Shown piece by piece: positions 8,545-16,357 of a DNA stretch of 64,000 bases (positions are counted from its first letter, which is position 1; each line of letters opens with the position of its first letter). The translations under genes and the position numbers were made by a program. The notes beneath the pieces were generated by a model. That model had not been told where the DNA came from. It ran no database searches and saw only the letters and a list, made by a program, of their open reading frames with translations. Source of the stretch: Prosthecobacter fusiformis (GTDB lineage Bacteria; Verrucomicrobiota; Verrucomicrobiia; Verrucomicrobiales; Verrucomicrobiaceae); the NCBI RefSeq assembly GCF_004364345.1, contig NZ_SOCA01000004.1:1-64000 (forward strand), given 5' to 3'.

Positions 8545-8581
8545 TAGCTATTCGTCATCCCACTGAACTTGCTTTCCCGTT

Positions 8582-9259
8582 ATGTCCCGTCCGCTGATTT
8601 CCTTTGATGCCGCAGGCACGCTCATCCAGGTGCAGGAGCCCGTAGGCAGGACCTATGCTGCCTTTGCCAGGCGGCATGGCCTAGACGTTGACGAGAGCGC
8701 TCTGAAGCCCGCTTTCCGCAGTGCCTGGGCGCGCTCACCCGTACGCCTTTGGCCGGAGGGACAATGCGCGCCTGATGATGACCGCTCATGGTGGCGCGGA
8801 TTGGTGGCGGATGTCTTCAGTGAAGCCTTGCAGGCCCCTTTGGAGGCATCCCGGCTGGATCCGCTGTTTGATGAACTGTATGCCCACTTTGCCAAGCCTC
8901 AGGCATGGATAGTGTATGATGATGTTTTGCCTGTGCTGTCGGATCTAGCCAGGGATCATCAGCTCTGTGTCCTGTCCAATTTTGATCGTCGTCTTCGCCC
9001 CATTCTGGCCGGGCATGGTCTGGACCGCTTCTTTGCGCAGGTCATCCTTTCCAGCGAGGTCGGTGCCTCCAAGCCCCACCCCCGCATGTTTGCGACTGCA
9101 TTGCGCCTGATGCAGGCGAATGCAGAGACGAGCTGGCACGTGGGCGATGATGAAAAATGTGACATCACAGGGGCTCTATCCTGTGGTTGGAAAGCTTATC
9201 AGGTGGACCGTCCGCAGCAGGGCTTGAAGCCATTGTTGGAAAAAGTCCGTTTTGAGTAA
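8582..9259 (+). CDS. HAD-superfamily hydrolase (HDHD3-like)
   Basis: 225 residues with the HAD core: motif I ISFDAAGTLIQ (nucleophile D9), an inserted helical cap, motif II VLSNFDRRL, motif III lysine in GASKPHPRMF and motif IV WHVGDDEKCDITGA. The order and the GDDEKCDITGA motif fit the HDHD3/YjjG branch of phosphatases. Motif I has alanine (A11) where canonical phosphatases have the acid/base aspartate of DxDGT. FDAAGTL-type motifs recur in the HDHD3 branch, so this is probably lineage-typical, but phosphatase activity may be low. Substrate unknown. It lies between the pdh terminator and a tRNA pair. Confidence 0.85.
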   Translation: MSRPLISFDAAGTLIQVQEPVGRTYAAFARRHGLDVDESALKPAFRSAWARSPVRLWPEGQCAPDDDRSWWRGLVADVFSEALQAPLEASRLDPLFDELYAHFAKPQAWIVYDDVLPVLSDLARDHQLCVLSNFDRRLRPILAGHGLDRFFAQVILSSEVGASKPHPRMFATALRLMQANAETSWHVGDDEKCDITGALSCGWKAYQVDRPQQGLKPLLEKVRFE

Positions 9260-9308
9260 ATTCATACTTGCGCAATGCTCAGCAAAGGGTAGGTACTCCG
9301 CCCCATCC

Positions 9309-9383
9309 GCGCGGGTAGCTCAGTGGTAGAGCAGTTGGCTTTTAACCAATTGGTCGAGGGTTCGAATCCCTCCCCGCGCACCA
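9309..9383 (+). tRNA. tRNA-Lys (anticodon TTT)
   Basis: A complete cloverleaf: acceptor GCGCGGG/CCCGCGC, D arm with AGCTCAGTGGTAGAGC, anticodon loop CTTTTAA (TTT), T arm GAGGG-TTCGAAT-CCCTC, discriminator A and an encoded CCA end. The gene is 75 bp including CCA and is followed 20 bp later by a near-identical tRNA-Lys(CTT). Confidence 0.97.
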
Positions 9384-9403
9384 CCGTTTGGACGTTAGTT
9401 TTT

Positions 9404-9478
9404 GCCCAGGTAGCTCAGTGGTAGAGCAGTTGGCTCTTAACCAATTGGTCGTGGGTTCGAATCCCTCCCTGGGCACCA
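9404..9478 (+). tRNA. tRNA-Lys (anticodon CTT)
   Basis: Cloverleaf with acceptor GCCCAGG/CCTGGGC, the same D and anticodon arms as the preceding tRNA and loop CTCTTAA (CTT). CCA is encoded. The T stem reads GTGGG/CCCTC, leaving a U-U mismatch at the second pair where the TTT gene has A-U. The body is otherwise almost identical to the first gene, implying local duplication and anticodon divergence. The 3' end is part of a larger inverted repeat (see 9473-9520). Confidence 0.95.
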
Positions 9479-9520
9479 TCTTCACAACGCTAAGTAAGCG
9501 TCAGAAAATGAAGATGGTGC
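9473..9520 (+). repeat. Inverted repeat overlapping the 3' end of tRNA-Lys(CTT)
   Basis: GCACCATCTTCA (9473-9484, including the tRNA's CCA) is a perfect inverse complement of TGAAGATGGTGC (9509-9520). Inside it, ACGCT and AGCGT (9487-9491, 9497-9501) form a second stem. In the precursor this 12-bp arm would pair with the tRNA's own 3' end; it could also act as a terminator or be a remnant of integration. Confidence 0.75.
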
Positions 9521-9681
9521 TCCTCTCAGCTCATGAGAGAGTCGTATCCTCGATGATGACATCAAGACACGTTTATGACGTCGTCCCCATCTTTTTCAAA
9601 AGAGATACATCCACCGCCGTCAGTTTTCACGAAGAGGCGATGAACACGGTTATAAACCCCTGTGTTTATATTTTTTGTCTC

Positions 9682-9939
9682 ATGAACACTTATGATTTCA
9701 TTCTCCAAGGCCAGGACTGGGCATTGATCGAACGAGGAAGCCCAGAGCCTACCAAGGTTTACATCGATACTCCCAAAATGGCCGCCCTGGCCATGGTGGC
9801 CAAGTACCTGCATGGCGCTGGAGCTGTTTTGCGGATCTATAAGCGAAACGGCAGCCTGGATGGCGTCCGGGAATACCCTGCTGCCGCACCGCGCCCTCAA
9901 AAGAGCTTTGGCCGGGATCTCCGCCGCGCCTTAGCGTAG
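9682..9939 (+). CDS. Small DUF2188-like protein
   Basis: 85 residues from the ATG at 9682. The pattern FILQGQDWALIERGSPEPTK, then KMAALAMVAKYLHGAGAVLR, then IYKRNGSLDGVREYP resembles DUF2188, a small family with a strand-helix-strand layout ending in H/R-x-x-G-x-I-x-E. Function is unknown. The frame extends upstream through the tRNA, but that part is not coding, so the internal ATG is chosen. The end overlaps by 9 bp with the convergent minus-strand gene that follows. Confidence 0.62.
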   Translation: MNTYDFILQGQDWALIERGSPEPTKVYIDTPKMAALAMVAKYLHGAGAVLRIYKRNGSLDGVREYPAAAPRPQKSFGRDLRRALA

Positions 9940-10197
9940 TGCCCGAATGGCCAGACCCCAGTCAGGACGCTCCGTCGGTGCCTGGCGGGCTGGGGAGTAG
10001 CCTGTGATGGCCTCAATGGCCGCACGTGCCTTCTGGGTCATCGGTTTGACTCCGGGCTTCTCAGGATGCTGAAACTCCGCACGCAGCAGACTGAGCTGAC
10101 GTGGGGACAGACTGTCGAGCCATGCTTTCAGGCGGTCACGTGCTTCCTGGGCTTCAGGAGTGAAGGTGCCATAAACGGTAGGGTGAAGTGCAATCAT
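9931..10197 (-). CDS. Hypothetical small protein
   Basis: 88 residues from the ATG at 10197 (MIALHPTVYGTFTPEAQEA). It is predicted to be mostly helical, with AWLDSLSPRQLSLLRAEF and a basic middle (KPGVKPMTQKARAAIEAI). No family is recognised. An in-frame ATG at 10230 would add 11 residues. It ends convergently with the DUF2188-like gene and is divergent from xdhC, with a 240-bp upstream region in which I saw no clear RNA or repeat. Confidence 0.5.
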   Translation of the reverse strand: MIALHPTVYGTFTPEAQEARDRLKAWLDSLSPRQLSLLRAEFQHPEKPGVKPMTQKARAAIEAITGYSPARQAPTERPDWGLAIRALR

Positions 10198-10439
10198 GGG
10201 ATGAATTAGGTTCAAGTGAACACTATTCATTTGAATTTATGACACAAGTCAAAAATGACGAAGACGCATTTTTTCTCAGAATGCTTCACCAGGGCTGGAA
10301 AAAGCTGCTCCCACGCCAGCGCAGCTCTTCGGTACACGCGCTTCGCTCCCATGATCCGAAATCAGTAGCATATGCTCACTCGGATCCGTCGCTCCAGATC
10401 TGGCACTGCCTTTGGCCTAACCATCAATTTAATCATGCC

Positions 10440-11357
10440 ATGAAGGAACTGCGAGACATCCTGGCAGAGTATGCCCGCTGCACCTCTAGCATGGGCTTGG
10501 CCACCATCGTCAGCACCACTGGCTCCAGCTACCGCAAGACCGGTGCGCGCATGCTCATCCTGCCAGATGGTCGCACCGTCGGCACGCTCAGCGGCGGATG
10601 CATTGAGGAGGAAGTCGCCCAGCGAGCCCTGCATGTGATGGAAACAGGAGAGCCCGCCTTGCTCTCCATTGATACTCGTCGCCGTTTTGGCTGCCATGGC
10701 TCGATTGAGATCTTTGTGGAGAAGATAGAGCCTGGAGACGATTTCATGGGTTATCTGTCGGATTGCATTTCCAGCCGTCGCCCGGCCCATGTGAAGGTCA
10801 TCTTTGAAGCCGGTCATTCCCAGCGCGGTTCGTACCCTGAAGATGAAGTCCACATGGGCATCGGTGGGCATGAGGAACTCATCCTCCCTCCGGTTCGGCT
10901 GGTGGTTTGCGGAGACAGCCCCGGAAATGAAGCCTTAATGCACCTGGCGAAGACCCTGGGCTGGGATTGCATCTTGTTGGAGCATCCAGAAGACAGCACT
11001 TTGGCGGTGGATGAGCGCACGGCGATTGTCATCAAAAATCATCACTTTGGCCGTGACTTTGTCTCCCTTCGTTGGGCTTTGTCACACTCCGTTGGTTATG
11101 TCGGGCTGCTGGGTTCACGCAAGCGCAAGCAGGAGCTGATGAATGCGCTGGTCGCAGAAGGCTGGGAGCCCGAGGATGCCAGTCTGAATCATTTTCACAG
11201 CCCAGCCGGACTGGATCTGGGGGCCGAAGAACCTGAGCAGATCGCCCTATCCATCACCGCAGAAATCCTGGCCGTGCTGAGCCGTCATCACGCCGGTTTT
11301 CTGCGTGACCGCCAGGGGCCTATCCACCACATCCTATGCACCTCTGCGGCGCTGTGA
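10440..11357 (+). CDS. xdhC: XdhC/CoxI-family protein (Mo-cofactor insertion for Mo-hydroxylases)
   Basis: 305 residues from the ATG at 10440; the frame is open upstream but without family-like sequence. The N-terminal part has ATIVSTTGSSYRKTGARML, PDGRTVGTLSGGCIEEEV and RRFGCHGSIEIFVE. The C-terminal Rossmann part has LVVCGDSPGNEALMHLAK, YVGLLGSRKRKQEL and GLDLGAEEPEQIALSITAEI. XdhC proteins bind molybdenum cofactor, present it for sulfuration and insert it into xanthine-dehydrogenase-type enzymes. It overlaps mocA by 22 bp, implying translational coupling. No Mo-hydroxylase structural gene is in the window. Confidence 0.93.
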   Translation: MKELRDILAEYARCTSSMGLATIVSTTGSSYRKTGARMLILPDGRTVGTLSGGCIEEEVAQRALHVMETGEPALLSIDTRRRFGCHGSIEIFVEKIEPGDDFMGYLSDCISSRRPAHVKVIFEAGHSQRGSYPEDEVHMGIGGHEELILPPVRLVVCGDSPGNEALMHLAKTLGWDCILLEHPEDSTLAVDERTAIVIKNHHFGRDFVSLRWALSHSVGYVGLLGSRKRKQELMNALVAEGWEPEDASLNHFHSPAGLDLGAEEPEQIALSITAEILAVLSRHHAGFLRDRQGPIHHILCTSAAL

Positions 11358-11896
11358 TCCTGGCCGCCGGGGCCTCATCCCGCATGGGTGTGGCCAAGCA
11401 GTTGCTGCCTTTTGAGGGACAGCCTCTGATCGTCCACATAGCCCGCATCGCCCTGGTGTCTGAGGTATCATCCGTTGCGATCGTACTGGGGGCGCATGCA
11501 GAAGTTTGTGCTATGGCCGTGGCGGACCTACCCGTCCGGGTTGTGAATAATCCACACTGGCAGGAGGGCATGGCTTCATCCATCCGTGCCGGCGTGGATG
11601 CACTCGGGAGTGAGGTGGATAGCCTGGTCATCCTGCTTTGTGATCAGCCTCAGATTTCCCCAGCTCTCATCAATGCCCTGATCTCCACAGGCCACCCTCT
11701 AGCAGCCTGCCGCTATGGGCAGACCGTGGGTCCGCCGGTGTTCATTTCACGACCTTTCTTTGAGGAATTGCGCGGCTTGCAGGGAGATACTGGGGCGAAG
11801 TCTCTTTTGAAAGCTCATGCAGAAAAAGTTGGCTGGGTGGATTTCCCTGCGGGTGCGAATGACCTGGATACGCCTGCTGACTATGCGCGTGTTTGA
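11336..11896 (+). CDS. mocA: Molybdenum cofactor cytidylyltransferase (MocA-like)
   Basis: 186 residues with the NTP-transferase signature GAVILAAGASSRMGVAKQLL, VVNNPHWQEGMASSIRAGV and LVILLCDQPQISPALI, then VGPPVFISRPFFEELRGLQGD with G-A-K downstream. This matches MocA, which makes molybdopterin cytosine dinucleotide from Mo-cofactor and CTP for xanthine-dehydrogenase-type enzymes; a guanylyl or sugar nucleotidyltransferase role is less likely next to xdhC. It starts 22 bp inside xdhC, so the two are co-translated. The following sugar dehydrogenase starts 63 bp after its stop. Confidence 0.88.
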   Translation: MHLCGAVILAAGASSRMGVAKQLLPFEGQPLIVHIARIALVSEVSSVAIVLGAHAEVCAMAVADLPVRVVNNPHWQEGMASSIRAGVDALGSEVDSLVILLCDQPQISPALINALISTGHPLAACRYGQTVGPPVFISRPFFEELRGLQGDTGAKSLLKAHAEKVGWVDFPAGANDLDTPADYARV

Positions 11897-11958
11897 AGAC
11901 CGGTGAAGTCCACGCCTTAGCATCTGCCACCCGCAGATTCACAGCCTCTTACGAATTC

Positions 11959-13266
11959 ATGCTGATGAAAACGATTTCTCTTTTAGCACTGTCCGCTCTT
12001 TCCCTCATCACCACGGTCTCCTGGTCCCAGGAAAAGACAGAAGTTCTCACAGGCAAGGAAGCCATGGGAGACTGGACCACGGATGCGCCAGGGGTACGCC
12101 GCCACCTGCGTGTGGAGGATCTGCCTCCGCCTAACGAAAAGGAGTCCGCAAAGAACCGTCCCAAAGAAGTGAAGCAGCCTGAAGGGGCTTGGCCGAAGGC
12201 ACCTGCGGGATTCAAAGTCACCCACTTCGCCACGGGCCTCAAAAAGCCGCGTGTCATTGTCACCGCACCCAATGGAGACATCTTTGTCGCCGAAAGCAAA
12301 TCTGACCAGATCACCATCCTCCGGGATGCGGATGGTGATGGAAAACCAGAGCTGAATGAAGTCTTCGCCGATGGCTTGAAGCAACCCTTTGGCATCGCCT
12401 TTTATCCTCCTGGCCCTGAGCCCACGCACATCTATATCGGCAATACCGATGCCGTCGTACGCATGCCCTACCGCAATGGACAGACGAAGGCCGAAGGCAA
12501 ACCCGATCCCTTGGTTGAGCTATCCGCAGGTGGCCAGCTCACCGGCGGCGGACACTGGACACGCGACATCGTTTTTTCGAAGGATGGCAAGAAGCTCTTC
12601 ATCGCCATCGGCTCCAAGTCGAATGTGGACTGGACCAAGGAAGAGGAAGACCGTGCGCGAATCTTTGAAACCGGTCCCGAAGGGCAGGACAAGCGTGTTT
12701 TTGCCTGGGGCGTTCGCAATCCTGTCGGCCTGGCTATTCATCCTGTCACGGGCGACCTTTGGGCCTCCGTGAATGAGCGCGATGAATTGGGGGACAACCT
12801 CGTGCCGGATTATGTGACCCGCATCACCGAGGGCGGTTTCTACGGCTGGCCCTGGTATTACATGGGCGGTCACCAGGACCCTCGTCATCCAGGCGCACGG
12901 CCTGAGTTGAAGGATAAAGTGCTCACCCCAGATGTCATTTTACAGGCTCATTCAGCCTCCCTCGATATGACTTTCTATGACGGCAAACAGTTCCCCGAAG
13001 AATACCACAACAACGCCTTCGCCTCTGAGCATGGCTCATGGAACCGCACACGCCGCACGGGTTATAAGGTCATCCACATCCCCACAAAAGAAGGCAAGGC
13101 CACGGGCGAATATGTGGACTTTCTCACCGGCTTCGTCACTGCTGATGGGGATGTCTGGGGCCGTCCAGTCGGCGTCACCGTTGCCAAGGATGGTGCCCTG
13201 CTTGTCAGTGATGACACAGGAGATTGCATCTGGCGCGTCGCCTATGAAGGCGGCTCCGCTCAGTAA
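11959..13266 (+). CDS. Secreted PQQ-type sorbosone/glucose dehydrogenase-family protein
   Basis: 435 residues from the ATG at 11959, which begins a signal peptide (MLMKTISLLALSALSLITTV, cleavage near SWS-QEK). The propeller carries FKVTHFATGLKKPRVIVTAP, NGDIFVAESKSDQI, QPFGIAFYPPGPEPTHIYIG, FAWGVRNPVGLAIHP and FASEHGSWNRTRRTGYKV, all typical of the L-sorbosone dehydrogenase/GSDH family, which oxidises sugars in the periplasm. The substrate cannot be deduced. It follows the molybdenum genes on the same strand and ends at an intergenic hairpin shared with the convergent ebfC gene. Confidence 0.9.
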   Translation: MLMKTISLLALSALSLITTVSWSQEKTEVLTGKEAMGDWTTDAPGVRRHLRVEDLPPPNEKESAKNRPKEVKQPEGAWPKAPAGFKVTHFATGLKKPRVIVTAPNGDIFVAESKSDQITILRDADGDGKPELNEVFADGLKQPFGIAFYPPGPEPTHIYIGNTDAVVRMPYRNGQTKAEGKPDPLVELSAGGQLTGGGHWTRDIVFSKDGKKLFIAIGSKSNVDWTKEEEDRARIFETGPEGQDKRVFAWGVRNPVGLAIHPVTGDLWASVNERDELGDNLVPDYVTRITEGGFYGWPWYYMGGHQDPRHPGARPELKDKVLTPDVILQAHSASLDMTFYDGKQFPEEYHNNAFASEHGSWNRTRRTGYKVIHIPTKEGKATGEYVDFLTGFVTADGDVWGRPVGVTVAKDGALLVSDDTGDCIWRVAYEGGSAQ

Positions 13267-13302
13267 TCTCCCCGTTTTGTAGTCCCGCCTTTAGGCGGTA
13301 AA

Positions 13303-13347
13303 AGGGGCTGGGCAGACGGCTTTACATCCGCTTTCCACCCAGCCCCT
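13303..13347. terminator. Long hairpin between convergent genes, likely bidirectional terminator
   Basis: AGGGGCTGGG and CCCAGCCCCT form a perfect 10-bp stem around a 25-base loop, between the stop codons at 13266 (+) and 13358 (-). T tracts are poor on both sides, so efficiency is uncertain. A smaller CCGCC/GGCGG hairpin precedes it at 13285-13298. Confidence 0.6.
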
Positions 13348-13357
13348 CGCTTAATCT

Positions 13358-13672
13358 TTAGAATCCCAGTCCAGGCGGCAGGCCCATGCCACCGGTCATC
13401 TTGCCCATCTCGGCTGCCTGGGTGTCCTTGACCTTCTTTTGCACCTGCTGCACGGCGGAAAGGAGCAGGTCCTGGAGCATGTCCACATCTTCAGGATCCA
13501 CCACTTCTTTAGCGATCTTGATGCTCTGGATATCTCCATGGCCATTGGCAGTGACGACGATCTTTCCGCCTGCTACGGTGGATTCAAAGGACTGGGTGGC
13601 GAGAGCGGCCTGTGACTTTTGCATCTGGCTCTGCATCTCCTGCACCTGTTTCATCATTTTCTGGATGTTCAT
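13358..13672 (-). CDS. ebfC: YbaB/EbfC nucleoid-associated protein
   Basis: 104 residues. MNIQKMMKQVQEMQSQMQKS is the N-terminal helix, VAGGKIVVTANGHGDIQSIKI is the conserved central sheet and DPEDVDMLQDLLLSAVQQV is the C-terminal helix, ending in a Gly/Met-rich GKMTGGMGLPPG tail. EbfC dimers bind DNA as a bridging nucleoid protein. The gene lies 42 bp downstream of dnaX on the same strand, the conserved dnaX-ebfC order; recR, which often follows, is not present. Confidence 0.95.
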   Translation of the reverse strand: MNIQKMMKQVQEMQSQMQKSQAALATQSFESTVAGGKIVVTANGHGDIQSIKIAKEVVDPEDVDMLQDLLLSAVQQVQKKVKDTQAAEMGKMTGGMGLPPGLGF

Positions 13673-13714
13673 GGTAAATTAAAAAGTATCGTTGGTTAGG
13701 TGTGTCTATTCGTC

Positions 13715-15730
13715 TCAGGCCTGGGGCGTGGTGCCTGCCAGCTTGAGCTTGAATTTTTCGATCGCGCTTTTGATTAGCGGATCATTTTGAAAGTCTTCCG
13801 TGATGCTGTCCGCCGTGGGCGCAGCAGGTGCTTCGGCTCCTGATGTTGCTGCCGGGGCTTCAGCTTCGCGAGGACGCTCCGCCACCTGCACTCGCTCAGT
13901 GACCGGCTTCGGTGTTGCCACGGGTGCTGGGGCAGGCTGGAGGTCGAACCCTGCGAAAAGCTCCGCTGCGGGCGGTGGCTTCAGGCTTGGGTCCACCAGC
14001 ATTTCAAATTTCATCGGCACGCCCAGGATCTCCTTGGCCAGCCCTTCCAGAAAGGCGCGTTGATTGTCCCGGTCCAGGCTTTCTTTGGCGTGGCTTTCGC
14101 TGGAGGGGAAACCCAGTTTGATGATGCCTCGGGCCATGGAGATGACCGTCGTCGGCTCCAGCCAGGAAACCGCGAGCGGACGTTTATGCTGCACCATTTT
14201 CACCAGCTCCAGGCGGAATTCTTCATTCGTCAGAGCAGGCACCGCAGCCACTGCGGGTTCTGGTTTGGGGGCGGCAGCCACCACCGGGGCGGGGGCAGGT
14301 TCAGGTTTCGGGGCAGGGGCTGCCACAGGGGCAGGTTCCGGCTCTGGCGGTGGGGTCGGAGCAGGCGCTGGAGCGGGTTCTGGCGCAGGCTCAGGTGCCG
14401 GGGCAGGCGGTGCGGGCTCTTCCTTCAGGAGGGCCGGATCTGGCTTTTTTTCCTCCACCACAGCGGCGGGTGCCACTTCGGCTTTCGGGGCTGGCGCAGG
14501 CACATTCACCGGCTCTGCGGGGGGCAGTGTCGCTGGGGCTGCCCGGCGTGGGACTGGGGTCGGCTGTGGGCGTGCCACAGGCCGGGGCAGGGAGGCTGCT
14601 CCGCCTCCATCCAGCGCCTCGATCACATCACTGATGCTGATTTCATTGTAGTGCTGCACCGCCTGGATCACCCCCAGCTCGAAGTGCAGGCGCTTGTTCG
14701 TCGCCCAGCGCATCCGCGCATCCACCTCGGCCAGACCGTCCACGATTCGCAGCAATTGCTCCGTACTTGCCATCTGGGATTGAATGCTCACCTGGTCGGC
14801 AATGTCCGGCTCCAGATCTTCCGCTGCCGCATCCGGGTCCGCCTGGCTGACCAAAAGGGTGCGGAAATGCTGGATCAGATCCCCCAGCATCCGTCCCAGG
14901 TCCTTGCCCGCCTCACTGGTGTCATGTACCAGCCGCAGGGCATTGACGGTATCACTTTCCAGGATGTGCTGCACCATCTGGCTGACGGACTGCACAGCGG
15001 TAAAGCCGAAGATTTCCAGTACATCCCCTTCGCGGATGGTGTTACCACAGAAGGCCACGAGCTGGTCCAGCATGGACTGCGCATCACGCATCCCACCGTC
15101 CGCCCCTTTGGCGATGGCAAAGGCCGCCTTCTCATCCAGGTCCACCTTTTCCAGATTCGCAATGTGCAGCAAATGCTTGGCGATGATGGTGTTCGGGATA
15201 CGCCGCAGGTCGAAGCGCTGGCAGCGACTAATGATCGTCGGCAGGATCTTGTTCGCCTCCGTGGTGGCGAAGATGAATTTCACATGATCCGGCGGCTCCT
15301 CCAGCGTCTTCAGCAGCGCGTTAAAGGCTGCGGTGGACAGCATGTGCACCTCATCAATGTAGTAGATCTTGTAGCGGCAGCGGGAGGGCGCGTATTTCAC
15401 GCTTTCCCGCAGATCGCGCACCTGGTCCACGCCGTTGTTGCTGGCACCGTCGATCTCCAGCACATCCAGGCTGCGCCCTTCGGCGATCTCTTTGCAAAGC
15501 TCGTCCTCCGGGTCGAAATCCACGCTGGGCCCGTTCGGGCAATTGAGCGCTTTGGCAAAGATGCGTGCCGTGGATGTCTTGCCCGTGCCACGGGGGCCGA
15601 CGAACAGATAGGCATGCGCCAGACGGTTCTGCGCGATGGCATTGCGCAGGGTACGGACGACGTGCTCCTGGCCGAGCACGTCGGCAAAGGTTTTGGGGCG
15701 ATACTTGCGGGCGAATACCTGATAACTCAC
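13715..15730 (-). CDS. dnaX: DNA polymerase III subunits tau and gamma
   Basis: 671 residues. Opens MSYQVFARKYRPKTFADVLG; Walker A GPRGTGKTSTARIF (45-52 core), Walker B IYYIDEVHMLS, sensor 1 TIISRCQRF. It is the clamp-loader ATPase organising the replicative holoenzyme. A Pro/Ala-rich linker spans about 380-510, and a tau-like C-terminal domain follows. The zinc module of bacterial DnaX normally has four cysteines; here only C64 and C79 remain and the middle Cys pair is replaced by DPED. Codons 427-429 contain an in-phase A-AAA-AAG slippery heptamer that could also give a shorter gamma-like product of about 446 residues. ebfC follows. Confidence 0.96.
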   Translation of the reverse strand: MSYQVFARKYRPKTFADVLGQEHVVRTLRNAIAQNRLAHAYLFVGPRGTGKTSTARIFAKALNCPNGPSVDFDPEDELCKEIAEGRSLDVLEIDGASNNGVDQVRDLRESVKYAPSRCRYKIYYIDEVHMLSTAAFNALLKTLEEPPDHVKFIFATTEANKILPTIISRCQRFDLRRIPNTIIAKHLLHIANLEKVDLDEKAAFAIAKGADGGMRDAQSMLDQLVAFCGNTIREGDVLEIFGFTAVQSVSQMVQHILESDTVNALRLVHDTSEAGKDLGRMLGDLIQHFRTLLVSQADPDAAAEDLEPDIADQVSIQSQMASTEQLLRIVDGLAEVDARMRWATNKRLHFELGVIQAVQHYNEISISDVIEALDGGGAASLPRPVARPQPTPVPRRAAPATLPPAEPVNVPAPAPKAEVAPAAVVEEKKPDPALLKEEPAPPAPAPEPAPEPAPAPAPTPPPEPEPAPVAAPAPKPEPAPAPVVAAAPKPEPAVAAVPALTNEEFRLELVKMVQHKRPLAVSWLEPTTVISMARGIIKLGFPSSESHAKESLDRDNQRAFLEGLAKEILGVPMKFEMLVDPSLKPPPAAELFAGFDLQPAPAPVATPKPVTERVQVAERPREAEAPAATSGAEAPAAPTADSITEDFQNDPLIKSAIEKFKLKLAGTTPQA
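14444..14450 (-). promoter_or_regulatory. Candidate programmed -1 ribosomal frameshift site in dnaX
   Basis: On the coding strand the frame reads GAG-GAA-AAA-AAG-CCA, so the heptamer is A-AAA-AAG in the same phase as the E. coli dnaX site and at nearly the same codon (about 428-429). Slipping back one base gives 17 new codons starting GCC-AGA-TCC and then TGA. An imperfect stem (GGCCCTCC against GGAAGAGCC) starts 8 bases downstream. A GGAGG element abuts the site, closer than the roughly 10-base spacing of the E. coli stimulator. Confidence 0.6.
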
Positions 15731-15829
15731 GCTTCAATGCTAGCGTGTGTGGCTGGCGTGGCGAACAGATTTTGGGGAAACTCATCCTCACTCTTGGCTT
15801 TCTGGCCCGCCTTGCTTTAGGATCACCCC

Positions 15830-16357
15830 ATGAGGCAGTCAAAATGCATCTTTTTTCTCCTGGTTCTGAGCATGGCGCTGCCGGGCTGCGGCCTTTTTAA
15901 GAAGAAAGATAAACCCAAACCCAACGGGCCTAAAACGACGCTCATCGGCATTGTGGACATGGTCAATCCGGAGCAAAACTACGTCCTCATCCGCTGTGAT
16001 CAGGTGCCCCGGATCGAAGCCGGCACGGAGCTTGTCGCCGTGGATGCCACCGGCAAGGAATCCCGGCTGAAACTGACCCCGGAGCGCAAGGGGCGGTTTC
16101 TGACGGCCGATATTCAGAGCGGCCAGCCTCAGGTGACCAATCTCGTCGTCCACCGCACCAGCGGGGATGCTCCGCTGAACACGCCCTTTCCACCGGTGCC
16201 GGAGCCTCCGCCTACACTCGTCCCACAGCCTGTCCCTCCTATCCCCCTGGAGCCGGTGACAGATCCGCAGACCCTTTTGGAGCCCCTATTACCCACCATC
16301 GCCCCGTTGCCTCTGACTCCGCCTTCCTCCTCTGAACTCGAGCCCGCAGTCGAATGA
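15830..16357 (+). CDS. Lipoprotein, unknown function
   Basis: 175 residues with a lipoprotein signal peptide and lipobox (LSMALPGC, Cys20), then a basic patch ([11 protein letters not shown]). The middle, [20 protein letters not shown] through [20 protein letters not shown], is a small beta domain resembling the carrier-like or SH3-like folds of cell-envelope lipoproteins. The C-terminal 50 residues are extremely Pro-rich ([20 protein letters not shown]), suggesting an extended linker. The stop overlaps the moeA start (ATGA), so the two are translationally coupled despite unrelated functions. It is divergent from dnaX. Confidence 0.7.
   Translation: MRQSKCIFFLLVLSMALPGCGLFKKKDKPKPNGPKTTLIGIVDMVNPEQNYVLIRCDQVPRIEAGTELVAVDATGKESRLKLTPERKGRFLTADIQSGQPQVTNLVVHRTSGDAPLNTPFPPVPEPPPTLVPQPVPPIPLEPVTDPQTLLEPLLPTIAPLPLTPPSSSELEPAVE

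Noticed and set aside
6123-8558. 811-codon open frame antisense to pdhBC
   Set aside because: It is the GC-rich shadow of the pdhB and pdhC frames: composition is Gly/His/Asp/Arg-rich with no domain, and both plus-strand genes are unmistakable.
9388-9681. Long N-terminal extension of the DUF2188-like protein through tRNA-Lys(CTT)
   Set aside because: The extension would translate a tRNA gene; the ATG at 9682 gives the full family-like domain.
14060-15820. 586-codon plus-strand frame opposite dnaX
   Set aside because: Antisense shadow caused by Ala/Pro codons of the DnaX linker; no family-like sequence.
15731-15829. SRP RNA (ffs) upstream of dnaX
   Set aside because: ffs often sits there in bacteria, but the conserved SRP tetraloop and internal loop sequences are not visible in either strand.
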